A DNA stretch of 64,000 bases, taken from an uncultured Paraprevotella sp. GTDB taxonomy: Bacteria; Bacteroidota; Bacteroidia; Bacteroidales; Bacteroidaceae. Location of the stretch: assembly GCA_900548345.1 (NCBI GenBank), contig URKA01000002.1, forward strand, positions 1-64,000, written 5' to 3'. A program made the translations under genes and the position numbers. Below are positions 9,053 to 16,509 of this stretch, piece after piece. A model generated the notes under the pieces. The model did not search any database. It had not been told where the DNA came from and was given only the letters and a program-made list of their open reading frames with translations. How positions within the stretch are numbered: the first letter of the stretch is position 1; each line of letters opens with the position of its first letter.

Positions 9053-9079
9053 CTCCATCTGCCAAAATGGCAGATGGAG
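9053..9079. repeat. 12-bp perfect inverted repeat
   Basis: CTCCATCTGCCA, a 3-nt AAA loop, then TGGCAGATGGAG. No T-run follows on either strand, so it is not a normal intrinsic terminator. It lies about 95 nt past the 3' end of the Abi-like gene and could mark the end of that mRNA or be a protein-binding site. Confidence 0.7.
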
Positions 9080-9172
9080 GAAGCTATAAATCCGGTTCGG
9101 TTCTTTTTCTCTTCTTGTTCGGAAGATAACATGCCGGTATTGGAAAAAGGCATGCCTGTGTATGGCCAAAAT

Positions 9173-9835
9173 TCAGTTCCAGCCCATTGTTTGCCGGATT
9201 TGATGGCAGACAGAATCGAGCCGGTCCATTTGTTGTAGCCAGCCCGGTACATCTTTGTTCATCCAGCCCATTACGGTAATCATTTCACGATGGATAGCTT
9301 CTACGCGACACAGATTCCAGCATATTGATTCATTATGGAATACTCGGTTTCGGAAAGTGCGGAACATGTTCAATGGTGCAGACACGTTTTTCCGTTTTCT
9401 TTCTCCCTTGGGCATGAACGGAAACGCTCTGCGTAAGTCCTTCCATAACAGGCGCTCGTATTCACTGTTTAACAGTGAGACCCAAAATCCTAACGTCAGT
9501 TCTGCTACGACTTTTGATGGAGTTATGTTCTCGTGGCGTCCGGCAATCTGCTTGTGCGCCTGTGTAATGTAACGGTTCAGCTTGGTAAGTCCTGCGGTGG
9601 TGGAGAATATAGCATACCAATCTTCGCGCCCCATCATGGTTTCCAGTTCCCGGCACAAGGCGTTGCGCAGTGTTACCTCAAAAACCGACAGGCTGACATA
9701 AAACGCTTCCGCAAGTTGCAGGTTGCATTGATAATGCAGAATGGCGCGCTGCTCGTCATCGGGATAGAGGGCGAAATAGCGTTCCATGCGCTTGCCGGAA
9801 AAAACTTTTTCAAGAAAGGCTTTGCTGTATGGCAT
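9173..9835 (-). CDS. Abi-like HEPN-domain protein (putative abortive-infection RNase)
   Basis: 220 residues, predicted helical. The pattern resembles Abi_2 (AbiD/AbiF) proteins: an FEVTLRNALCREL helix near residues 52-64 and a C-terminal RNRVFHNE at 162-169. There R162 and H167 give the R-x4-H signature of HEPN ribonucleases. Such proteins cleave RNA during phage attack and cause growth arrest. No partner antitoxin, methylase or other defence gene is adjacent; it stands alone between intergenic regions. Family assignment is by motif; activity is inferred. Confidence 0.75.
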   Translation of the reverse strand: MPYSKAFLEKVFSGKRMERYFALYPDDEQRAILHYQCNLQLAEAFYVSLSVFEVTLRNALCRELETMMGREDWYAIFSTTAGLTKLNRYITQAHKQIAGRHENITPSKVVAELTLGFWVSLLNSEYERLLWKDLRRAFPFMPKGERKRKNVSAPLNMFRTFRNRVFHNESICWNLCRVEAIHREMITVMGWMNKDVPGWLQQMDRLDSVCHQIRQTMGWN

Positions 9836-10133
9836 ATTTTTTGTAACTTTACATCGCAGTCCCGGTCGTTCCTCTCCCAGCCTTTAGTTACTGGTGATGA
9901 ATCCGGGTTTTTTTATATCTGCAAATATAATATTAATATTCTTTGTTCTCCATTCTTTTGATAAGATTTTATGATAATTATTGTTTGAAGTATTGAGGAG
10001 TAAAGGTGTATTATCCGTCTCTCCCGTCAAGGGTGGCAGGTGCACATGGCATGACGGTTTTTTATAGGTGGGGAATTTGGATTGTTGGGGGGTATTTTCT
10101 ACTTTTGTGCCCGTATTTTTAATCATCATAAGT
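9836..10133. other. Intergenic stretch with an orphan terminator-like hairpin
   Basis: AT-rich in its middle. On the + strand CCGTCA (10024-10029) and TGACGG (10052-10057) flank a loop and are followed by six T's. This terminator-like element sits before the nitroreductase promoter, although no + strand gene ends nearby. A short + strand RNA beginning near 9.9 kb is possible but no clear promoter was found for it. Confidence 0.4.
10076..10107 (+). promoter_or_regulatory. Bacteroidetes promoter TTTG-N20-TACTTTTG
   Basis: TTTG at 10076-10079 and TACTTTTG at 10100-10107 with 20 bp between them, 26 nt ahead of the nitroreductase ATG. It rules out the longer reading that would start at 10068. Confidence 0.75.
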
Positions 10134-10664
10134 ATGGATTTTGCTGAATTGGTACAACGCCGGCAGAGCGACCGCAAGTATGACTCCCGTCCGGTGGACC
10201 GTGAATTGATAGTCAAGTGTCTGGAAGCCGCAAGGCTGGCACCGTCGGCCTGTAACTCACAGCCGTGGAAATTCGTGGTGGTGGACGACCCTGCGTTGTT
10301 GCCACAGATGGGAGCCGCTTCGGCCGGCATGGGGATGAACAAGTTCGCGCACGAGGTGCCCGTGATTGTGGCAGTGGTGCTGGAGAAGATGAATCTTACG
10401 GCACGTATCGGCAGCGTCATCAAGGATAAGGAATACTCCTTGCTCGACATGGGGATTGCCGTGGAGCATTTCTGTCTGCAGGCGGCCGAACTGGGGCTGG
10501 GCACCTGCATCATGGGATGGTTCGACGAGAAGAAAGTGAAAAAACTGCTGGGTATCGGCAGCAAGCGCGTGCCCTTGCTCATCTCGTTAGGCTATCCGGC
10601 CGGCGAAAATCGCAGGAAGGTGCGCAAGACGATGGACGAGATGAGCAGCTGGAACAAATATTAA
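10134..10664 (+). CDS. Nitroreductase family protein
   Basis: 176 residues from the ATG at 10134. RRQSDRKYDSRPVD near the N-terminus and PSACNSQPWKFVVV are the FMN-binding blocks of the nitroreductase fold. AAELGLGTCIMGWFDEKKV and the ending PLLISLGYPAG complete it. It is a cytoplasmic FMN oxidoreductase, a small form of the family, using NAD(P)H to reduce quinones, nitro groups or similar acceptors; the substrate is not determinable. It is followed 12 nt later by a DMT transporter and probably forms an operon with it. Confidence 0.9.
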   Translation: MDFAELVQRRQSDRKYDSRPVDRELIVKCLEAARLAPSACNSQPWKFVVVDDPALLPQMGAASAGMGMNKFAHEVPVIVAVVLEKMNLTARIGSVIKDKEYSLLDMGIAVEHFCLQAAELGLGTCIMGWFDEKKVKKLLGIGSKRVPLLISLGYPAGENRRKVRKTMDEMSSWNKY

Positions 10665-10676
10665 TCCGCCTGACGT

Positions 10677-11585
10677 ATGCTTGGTGAAAAACTGAAAGGC
10701 TATGCATTAGGATGCATAGCCTCTGTGAGTTATGGCTTGAACCCACTGTTTGCGCTTCCGTTGTATGCCACGGGCCTCCGGGTGGATTCCGTTCTTTTCT
10801 ACCGTTATGCCTTCGCGGTGGCGATGATGGCGGTGATGATGAGGCTCAACGGCAAAAGCTTTGCGTTGAAGAGGAACGAAGTGTTGCCGCTTGTTGTGAT
10901 GGGCCTGTTGTTCTCGTTTTCATCCCTGTTCCTGTTCCAGAGTTTCAATTACATGGATGCGGGCATTGCTTCCACCATCCTGTTTGTCTATCCGGTGATG
11001 GTGGCGCTCATCATGGCCGTGTTTTTCAGGGAACGGCTCAGTGTGGCGAAGATGTCGGCCATCGCGATGGCTGTTGTGGGTATCGCGATGCTCTATAAAG
11101 GCGAGGATGGTGTGTCGCTCAGCCTCACGGGAGTGATGTATGTGCTGGCCTCGTCGCTGGTCTATGCGCTCTACATTGTGGGCGTGAACCATTCCGTGCT
11201 GAAAACGATGTCGGGACTTAAACTGACCTTTTATGCCATCCTTTTCGGCATGAGCGTTTATGTGGTGCGCCTGCACGGTTGCGCCGACTTGCAGCCATTG
11301 GTCGGGACGTCACAATGGTTGAATGCTTTGGGGCTTGCGCTCTTTCCCACCTTGCTTTCCCTTGTGGCCATTACGAAATCCATACACCATATCGGCGCCA
11401 CGGCGGCGGCCATCCTCGGTGCGTTGGAGCCGGTGACGGCTTTGTTTGTGGGCATGCTGGTCTTCGGTGAGCGCCTTACTGGGGGCAACGTGGTGGGTAT
11501 CCTGCTGATTCTTACCGCCGTGACACTCATCGTGGTAGGCCATAAGGGATGGATGAAACTCAAGGCGGCTTGCCGGCGCAGATGA
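10677..11585 (+). CDS. EamA/DMT-family drug/metabolite transporter
   Basis: 302 residues with ten hydrophobic segments in two five-helix halves, as in EamA permeases. Both halves carry the usual signature: YMDAGIASTILFVYPVMVALI in the first and IGATAAAILGALEPVTALFVGMLVFGERL in the second. It is an inner-membrane exporter or exchanger of small metabolites with unknown substrate. It lies 12 nt after the nitroreductase and the unit ends in a large terminator. Confidence 0.88.
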   Translation: MLGEKLKGYALGCIASVSYGLNPLFALPLYATGLRVDSVLFYRYAFAVAMMAVMMRLNGKSFALKRNEVLPLVVMGLLFSFSSLFLFQSFNYMDAGIASTILFVYPVMVALIMAVFFRERLSVAKMSAIAMAVVGIAMLYKGEDGVSLSLTGVMYVLASSLVYALYIVGVNHSVLKTMSGLKLTFYAILFGMSVYVVRLHGCADLQPLVGTSQWLNALGLALFPTLLSLVAITKSIHHIGATAAAILGALEPVTALFVGMLVFGERLTGGNVVGILLILTAVTLIVVGHKGWMKLKAACRRR

Positions 11586-11625
11586 GGAGTGCGTGCGGAG
11601 CGCCTGTATCCTGAAAAACAAAAAT

Positions 11626-11681
11626 AGCTTTCCCGACGACGAAGAGGCACCATGCCTCTTGCGCGGGGAAAGCTGTTTTCT
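11626..11681. terminator. Terminator between convergent genes
   Basis: AGCTTTCCC pairs with GGGAAAGCT, and an inner AGAGGC/GCCTCT hairpin sits in the loop. T-rich sequence follows on the + strand. It lies between the DMT transporter and the convergent secreted-protein gene. Confidence 0.75.
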
Positions 11682-11701
11682 TTAATGTCCTGCGGCCCGG
11701 T

Positions 11702-12970
11702 TTACTTCACGAAAACTTTCTCGTTGGCGATTGTCCGCCCGTTGCGTTGTAGGGCGACGTTGTAGATGCCAGTGGGCAGATTGTCTGTGCTGAAGCGTAC
11801 AGCGGTTCCGCCGTCCGTGGACTGCCGTCCTATCGTGCTTCCGGCCATGTCGGTAAGCAGCACATTGCCGCTCTCGTCATACGTATTCACATCGATGGCA
11901 TTCCCGATGACCCTTGCCATTTTGCGCGCACCTGCGGTCTTTATGGCTTCAACCGCGTTGCCTGCGTTGTCAAGGGTGTAGAGGACAGTGAAATATTGTG
12001 TGTCTTCGTTATATGTTCCTGTGATATAGGTTTTTCCGTTCATGCGCCATGCCTCGGAGAGTGATTTAAACGACAAGCCCGGTATGTCTGTTCCGTTCTC
12101 ATCGACAACTTTGTAACCGGATAGTTCTGAATCTATGCTTGCATTTCGTCTGAGTTTGATGCCGTCCGCATCATACCCGTATTGCCAGGGCTCGGTATAT
12201 GTGGTTTTTTGCGTAAAAACGGGGACAACGAACTCCCATGTGTCATTGTCGTTGAATAGTGTCTGTGAGGCATAAATGTATTCCACATATTCTTTTTCGT
12301 CAAAGTCTTTATAGTCGAAGTGGGACAGGGATATATTATAACTATCCTCCGACGGCTCCGTTGTCTGTTCCCAAATAGCCGTATCTGCATTGTATAACGC
12401 TTCATAACTTACATTTTTCACGTCGTAAATGTGCCCTTCACGCAGACGGATATACTTGGTGGGATATTGTTTTCCGAACCACTCCTCGAGATAACAATGA
12501 TCATAATTATAATGGCAACAGATATATCCCTCTATATCGGTAAACCCAATATAATACCCGCCACTTTCTGTCGAAATTCCGGCATATCGGTTGAGGGCTT
12601 CGGCCAGACCTGCGGCCGTCTTGACGGAAGTGAGGTCTATAGCTTCGTCGGCAGGATGAAGAGATACGTCAGGTTTAGGGTAAGACAACTTGGCACCGGT
12701 GGGAATAACTTTGGCTGTTTCAGCCCAACTTTTTCGTGTGTAAGAACCTAAGTTGAAAGATTTGGATAGGACTTCATTCAGGTTCTCATCGTAAATCTTG
12801 ATGGAGCATGTTCCATCTTCTGAGTCTAAAGAAAGCACTTTGGCTTTGCCGGATGTGGTCAATGAAGCCGGAATGACTTCTATACTGCTGTTTGCCAACA
12901 CCTCGGTCTGTGCCGAAATCTGCCCTGTCAGTGCGGTACAGAGAAGGGCTGCGATAATTGTTTTTTTCAT
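11702..12970 (-). CDS. Secreted hypothetical protein with T9SS-like C-terminal tail
   Basis: 422 residues from the ATG at 12970, chosen because MKKTIIAALLCTALTGQISA is a clean signal peptide; an in-frame start 14 codons earlier would spoil it. The mature protein is beta-rich, acidic and aromatic, with no recognised catalytic motif. It ends NLPTGIYNVALQRNGRT followed by a KVFVK end, the pattern of T9SS type A sorting domains. Its upstream region carries a 136-bp nested inverted repeat (13009-13144). Function unknown; surface or extracellular location inferred. Confidence 0.78.
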   Translation of the reverse strand: MKKTIIAALLCTALTGQISAQTEVLANSSIEVIPASLTTSGKAKVLSLDSEDGTCSIKIYDENLNEVLSKSFNLGSYTRKSWAETAKVIPTGAKLSYPKPDVSLHPADEAIDLTSVKTAAGLAEALNRYAGISTESGGYYIGFTDIEGYICCHYNYDHCYLEEWFGKQYPTKYIRLREGHIYDVKNVSYEALYNADTAIWEQTTEPSEDSYNISLSHFDYKDFDEKEYVEYIYASQTLFNDNDTWEFVVPVFTQKTTYTEPWQYGYDADGIKLRRNASIDSELSGYKVVDENGTDIPGLSFKSLSEAWRMNGKTYITGTYNEDTQYFTVLYTLDNAGNAVEAIKTAGARKMARVIGNAIDVNTYDESGNVLLTDMAGSTIGRQSTDGGTAVRFSTDNLPTGIYNVALQRNGRTIANEKVFVK

Positions 12971-13377
12971 GTTTAATTCAATAAAAAAGGCGGAACTGCT
13001 ATACTTCTCCAACCATCCGGTTAACCGCCAAGCAAACCGTCATCAGCAAGAAGCGAAAGCAGTTCACGCCCTTATGGAACGTGAACCTTCTCTCGCTTGT
13101 CCTTTGCTGATTGTTGAATAGTTTGGCGGTTATTCGATGGTTGGCAAGAACAAGGATTTTAGTCCAAGTTATGTTTGTTTGTTCATGTCAGCAGCTACGC
13201 CGGAATACATAATTGTTTTTTTATTCTCATGACTGCGGGTCGCAGTCGTTTGTCCGGTGTGGAGGGCGTGCCTGATGCTTGCGCCTGCTCCTGTAGCTGT
13301 ACGGTCTGTCTGTTTCTTGTAATCTCCTTTCTTCTTTTGGGTGAAACATTCGGTTTGACGAACACTGTATGTCCTTT
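12971..13377. other. Intergenic region with large inverted repeat
   Basis: It lies between the 3' end of glnN and the 5' end of the secreted-protein gene, both on the minus strand. It holds the inverted repeat at 13009-13144 and a small GACTGCG/CGCAGTC hairpin near 13231-13248 without a T-run on the relevant strand. No gene or clear promoter box was found. Confidence 0.5.
13009..13144. repeat. 136-bp nested imperfect inverted repeat (structured RNA or MITE-like element)
   Basis: Five complementary segments nest in order: CCAACCATC/GATGGTTGG at the ends, AACCGCCAA/TTGGCGGTT, ATCAGCAA/TTGCTGAT, AAGCGA/TCGCTT and GTTCACG/CGTGAAC around a central loop. About 39 paired bases in one long arm are far beyond chance. 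It lies 39 nt upstream of the start of the minus-strand secreted-protein gene. Either a cis-acting leader RNA or a small mobile element with terminal inverted repeats would fit; no obvious target-site duplication is seen. Confidence 0.75.
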
Positions 13378-15570
13378 CTATCTGATGAACAGAAGTTCGC
13401 GATACTTCGGCAGCGGCCACATCTCGTCGTCCACAATCAGTTCGAGTTTGTCCACGTGGTAGCGGATTTTCTCTATCATGGGAGCCACCGTGTCATGGTA
13501 GGCAATGGCACGCTGGCGCACATCATCGATACGGTTGGCCACTTTGCGGTTGTCAATCAGTTTGTTGATGTTTTCCGTAATGAAGCCTGTATGTTCCGCG
13601 ATGTTCTTGATGAGCTCGATGTTCTTGTCGCTCAGTTTGCCTGCGATTTCGGCGGGAAAAATTTCCTTCACCTTGTGCACGTTGTCAATCAGTGTGCTTT
13701 GGTAGCGTGTGGCTACAGGGATGATATGGTTCATGCACATGTCGCCGAAGATGCGCGCTTCTATCTGCACTTTCTTCGTATACGTTTCCCATTTGATTTC
13801 GTTACGAGCTTCAATCTCGTTGCGCTTGAACACGTTGGTCATCTCAAACATGCGGATGCTGCTTTCGTCCAGGTAGCGGTCGAAGATGAGCGGGCAGCTG
13901 CGCTCGGTGTCCAGGCCACGGCGTGCGGCTTCAGCCTGCCATTCCTCCGAGTATCCGTTGCCGTCGAAGTGGATGGGCTTGCATGTTCTGATGTCTTCCC
14001 TCAGGATTTGCAGGATGGCTTTGGTTTTGTCCGTACCCTTTTCGATGAGTGCGTCCACGCGTGTCTTGAAGTTGATGAGCGCTTCGGCCACGGCAGCATT
14101 CAGTGCAATCATGGCAGCCGCGCAGTTGGCCTGCGAGCCTACGGCACGGAACTCAAAGCGGTTTCCGGTGAAGGCAAAGGGCGAGGTGCGGTTGCGGTCC
14201 GTATTGTCGATAAGCAGTTCCGGTATCTGCGGAATGTCGAGCTTCATGCCGTGCTTGCCGGCCACGTCAATCAGTTCGTCGTCCGTGCTGTTTTCCAAAT
14301 GTTGCAGTATGTCGCTCAACTGTTTTCCAAGGAACGAAGAGATGATGGCTGGGGGAGCCTCGTGTCCGCCCAGACGGTGTGCGTTGGTGGCGCTCATGAT
14401 AGAGGCTTTGAGCAGTCCGTTATGGCGGTATACGGCCATCAGGGTTTCCACGATGAAGGTGACGAAACGCAGGTTGTCCATCGGTGTCTTGCCGGGACCG
14501 TGGAGCAGGATGCCCGTGTCGGTGGCCAGCGACCAGTTGTTGTGTTTGCCCGACCCGTTGATGCCTGCGAACGGCTTTTCGTGCAACAGGCAACGGAAAC
14601 CGTGCTTACGTGCAATCTTCTTCATCAGCGACATGAGCAGCATGTTGTGGTCGACGGCGAGGTTGGTCTCCTCGAATATCGGTGCAAGCTCGAACTGGTT
14701 GGGGGCAACTTCATTGTGGCGTGTCTTACAGGGAATGCCCAATTCGAGCGCCTGGATTTCGAGGTCTTTCATGAACTCTGCCACGCGTCCCGGTATGGAA
14801 CCGAAGTAGTGGTCGTCCATTTGTTGGTTTTTGGCCGAGTCATGTCCCATCAGCGTGCGGCCTGTCATGAGCAGGTCGGGGCGTGTGGCGTACAGTCCTT
14901 CGTCCACGAGGAAGTACTCCTGTTCCCATCCCAAATTGGAAATCACCTTTTTTACATCAGGATAGAAGTAGCGGCAAATGTCGGTGGCAGCTTTGTCCAC
15001 CGCGCGGATGGCCTTTTTCAACGGAGCCTTGTAGTCCAGCGCCTCGCCGGTGTAAGAGATGAAGATGGTAGGAATCATGAGCGTGTCGCCGATGATGAAC
15101 ACCGGCGAGGCCGGGTCCCATGCCGAATATCCGCGTGCCTCGAAAGTAGACCGGATACCACCGTTGGGGAAGGAGGAGGCATCGGGTTCCTGTTGTATCA
15201 GTTGTTTGCCGGAGAATTCTTCCACCATACCGCCTTTGGAGTCATGTTCCACAAAGGCATCATGTTTTTCCGCCGTGCCTTCCGTGAGCGGTTGGAACCA
15301 GTGCGTACAATGGGTTACGCCGTGCTCCATGGCCCATTTTTTCATGCCGGCGGCCACGGCGTCAGCTGTTTTCAGATCGAGGGATGCGCCGTTGTCTATC
15401 ACATCGCACATCTTTTTATACACCTCTGCGGGAAGGTATTTGAACATCTTTTGCCGTGTGAATACATATTTGCCGAAGAATTCCGACGGTCTTTCCGCCG
15501 GTGCGGGCACTTCGACGGCTTTTTTCTTGAAAGCCTCTCCTACGACTTCAAATCTTAATGAAGATGACAT
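13378..15570 (-). CDS. glnN: Glutamine synthetase, type III
   Basis: 730 residues, the size of GSIII enzymes, which are common in Bacteroidetes. Family blocks include RHNEVAPNQFELAPIFEE, HEKPFAGINGSGKHNNWS (ATP/glutamate site) and NRTSPFAFTGNRFEFRAVGS (metal ligands). It makes glutamine from glutamate, ammonia and ATP in the cytoplasm, as a dodecamer in known members. It lies 42 nt downstream of aguB on the same strand, so it may be read from the agmatine operon as well as from its own promoter. A near full-length open frame on the opposite strand is a codon-bias shadow. Confidence 0.97.
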   Translation of the reverse strand: MSSSLRFEVVGEAFKKKAVEVPAPAERPSEFFGKYVFTRQKMFKYLPAEVYKKMCDVIDNGASLDLKTADAVAAGMKKWAMEHGVTHCTHWFQPLTEGTAEKHDAFVEHDSKGGMVEEFSGKQLIQQEPDASSFPNGGIRSTFEARGYSAWDPASPVFIIGDTLMIPTIFISYTGEALDYKAPLKKAIRAVDKAATDICRYFYPDVKKVISNLGWEQEYFLVDEGLYATRPDLLMTGRTLMGHDSAKNQQMDDHYFGSIPGRVAEFMKDLEIQALELGIPCKTRHNEVAPNQFELAPIFEETNLAVDHNMLLMSLMKKIARKHGFRCLLHEKPFAGINGSGKHNNWSLATDTGILLHGPGKTPMDNLRFVTFIVETLMAVYRHNGLLKASIMSATNAHRLGGHEAPPAIISSFLGKQLSDILQHLENSTDDELIDVAGKHGMKLDIPQIPELLIDNTDRNRTSPFAFTGNRFEFRAVGSQANCAAAMIALNAAVAEALINFKTRVDALIEKGTDKTKAILQILREDIRTCKPIHFDGNGYSEEWQAEAARRGLDTERSCPLIFDRYLDESSIRMFEMTNVFKRNEIEARNEIKWETYTKKVQIEARIFGDMCMNHIIPVATRYQSTLIDNVHKVKEIFPAEIAGKLSDKNIELIKNIAEHTGFITENINKLIDNRKVANRIDDVRQRAIAYHDTVAPMIEKIRYHVDKLELIVDDEMWPLPKYRELLFIR

Positions 15571-15612
15571 AATGGTATGTATGTTTTTTGTGGGTTATTT
15601 GAATGATGATTT

Positions 15613-16497
15613 CTAATCGATGAAACGACGGGTGAGGGGAGCGAACTCTTCGATGCGCCTGTCGCGCAGGAACGGCCACCAGCGCCTTACGTTTTCAGAG
15701 CGTTCCAGGTCGATTTCCACGACCATGTTCTCCGCCTGTTCCTTGCTGCCTTGTGCGAGGACTTCTCCTTGCGGGCCGGCCACAAAGCTGCTGCCCCAGA
15801 ACTGTATGCCGTTGGTCTGTCCCGACGGGTCTGGCTCGTGGCCTACGCGGTTGACGGCGATGACGGGAATGCCGTTGGCTACGGCATGTCCGCGCTGCAC
15901 GGTAATCCAGGCCTCGCGTTGGCGTGCCTGTTCCTCAGGCGTGTCGCTGCTTTCGTATCCGATGGCTGTGGGATAGATGAGCAGTTCCGCTCCTTGCAGT
16001 GCCATCAGGCGCGCTCCTTCGGGATACCATTGGTCCCAGCATACTTGTACGCCGAGTTTGCCGAGTGACGTCTGTATGGGATGAAAACCCAAGTCGCCCG
16101 GAGTGAAATAGAACTTTTCGTAATAAGCCGGGTCGTCGGGAATGTGCATCTTGCGGTAGGTGCCGGCAATGCTTCCGTCGGTGTCGAATACTACGGCCGT
16201 ATTGTGGTAAAGTCCCGCGGCGCGTTTTTCGAACAGTGATGTGACGAGGACGATGCCGAACTGCCTGGCCAATTCGCTGAAGAATCCGGTGGAAGGCCCC
16301 GGTATGGGTTCTGCCAAATCAAAGTTGCGCGTGTCTTCCGTCTGGCAGAAGTAAAGCGAGTTGTGCAGTTCCTGCAGCACGACAAGTTGCGCGCCACGCT
16401 TGCATACGTCTTCAATGTTGCGTGCCAGTGTGAGAAGGTTGTCTTTTGTTTCGGCCGTGTTGGCCTGTTGTATTAATCCTACTTTGATTGTTTTCAT
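15613..16497 (-). CDS. aguB: N-carbamoylputrescine amidase
   Basis: 294 residues of the nitrilase superfamily. The catalytic triad is visible: Glu43 (VVLQELHNSLYF), Lys116 (GTYRKMHIPDDP) and Cys153 (GVQVCWDQWYPE). The HNSLYFCQ and HIPDDPAYYEKFYFTPGD stretches are characteristic of AguB. It hydrolyses N-carbamoylputrescine to putrescine, CO2 and ammonia. It lies 12 nt after aguA; together they complete the agmatine route to putrescine. Confidence 0.95.
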   Translation of the reverse strand: MKTIKVGLIQQANTAETKDNLLTLARNIEDVCKRGAQLVVLQELHNSLYFCQTEDTRNFDLAEPIPGPSTGFFSELARQFGIVLVTSLFEKRAAGLYHNTAVVFDTDGSIAGTYRKMHIPDDPAYYEKFYFTPGDLGFHPIQTSLGKLGVQVCWDQWYPEGARLMALQGAELLIYPTAIGYESSDTPEEQARQREAWITVQRGHAVANGIPVIAVNRVGHEPDPSGQTNGIQFWGSSFVAGPQGEVLAQGSKEQAENMVVEIDLERSENVRRWWPFLRDRRIEEFAPLTRRFID

Positions 16498-16509
16498 AAT
16501 GTGATGGGT

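Larger units (their letters stand above)
8535..9172. other. Gene-free intergenic stretch
   Basis: No convincing gene. It contains a degenerate 22-nt phased repeat array (8853-8926) and a 12-bp perfect inverted repeat (9053-9079), each listed separately. Short open frames here lack family features and good starts. Confidence 0.6.

Noticed and set aside
13231..13248. GACTGCG/CGCAGTC hairpin as terminator of glnN
   Set aside because: No T-run follows on the minus strand, so it does not meet the terminator criterion.
13369..15558. A 729-codon open frame antisense to glnN
   Set aside because: It mirrors the glnN codons almost end to end, has low-complexity His/Val/Phe-rich content and no family motif; the glnN frame is unambiguous.
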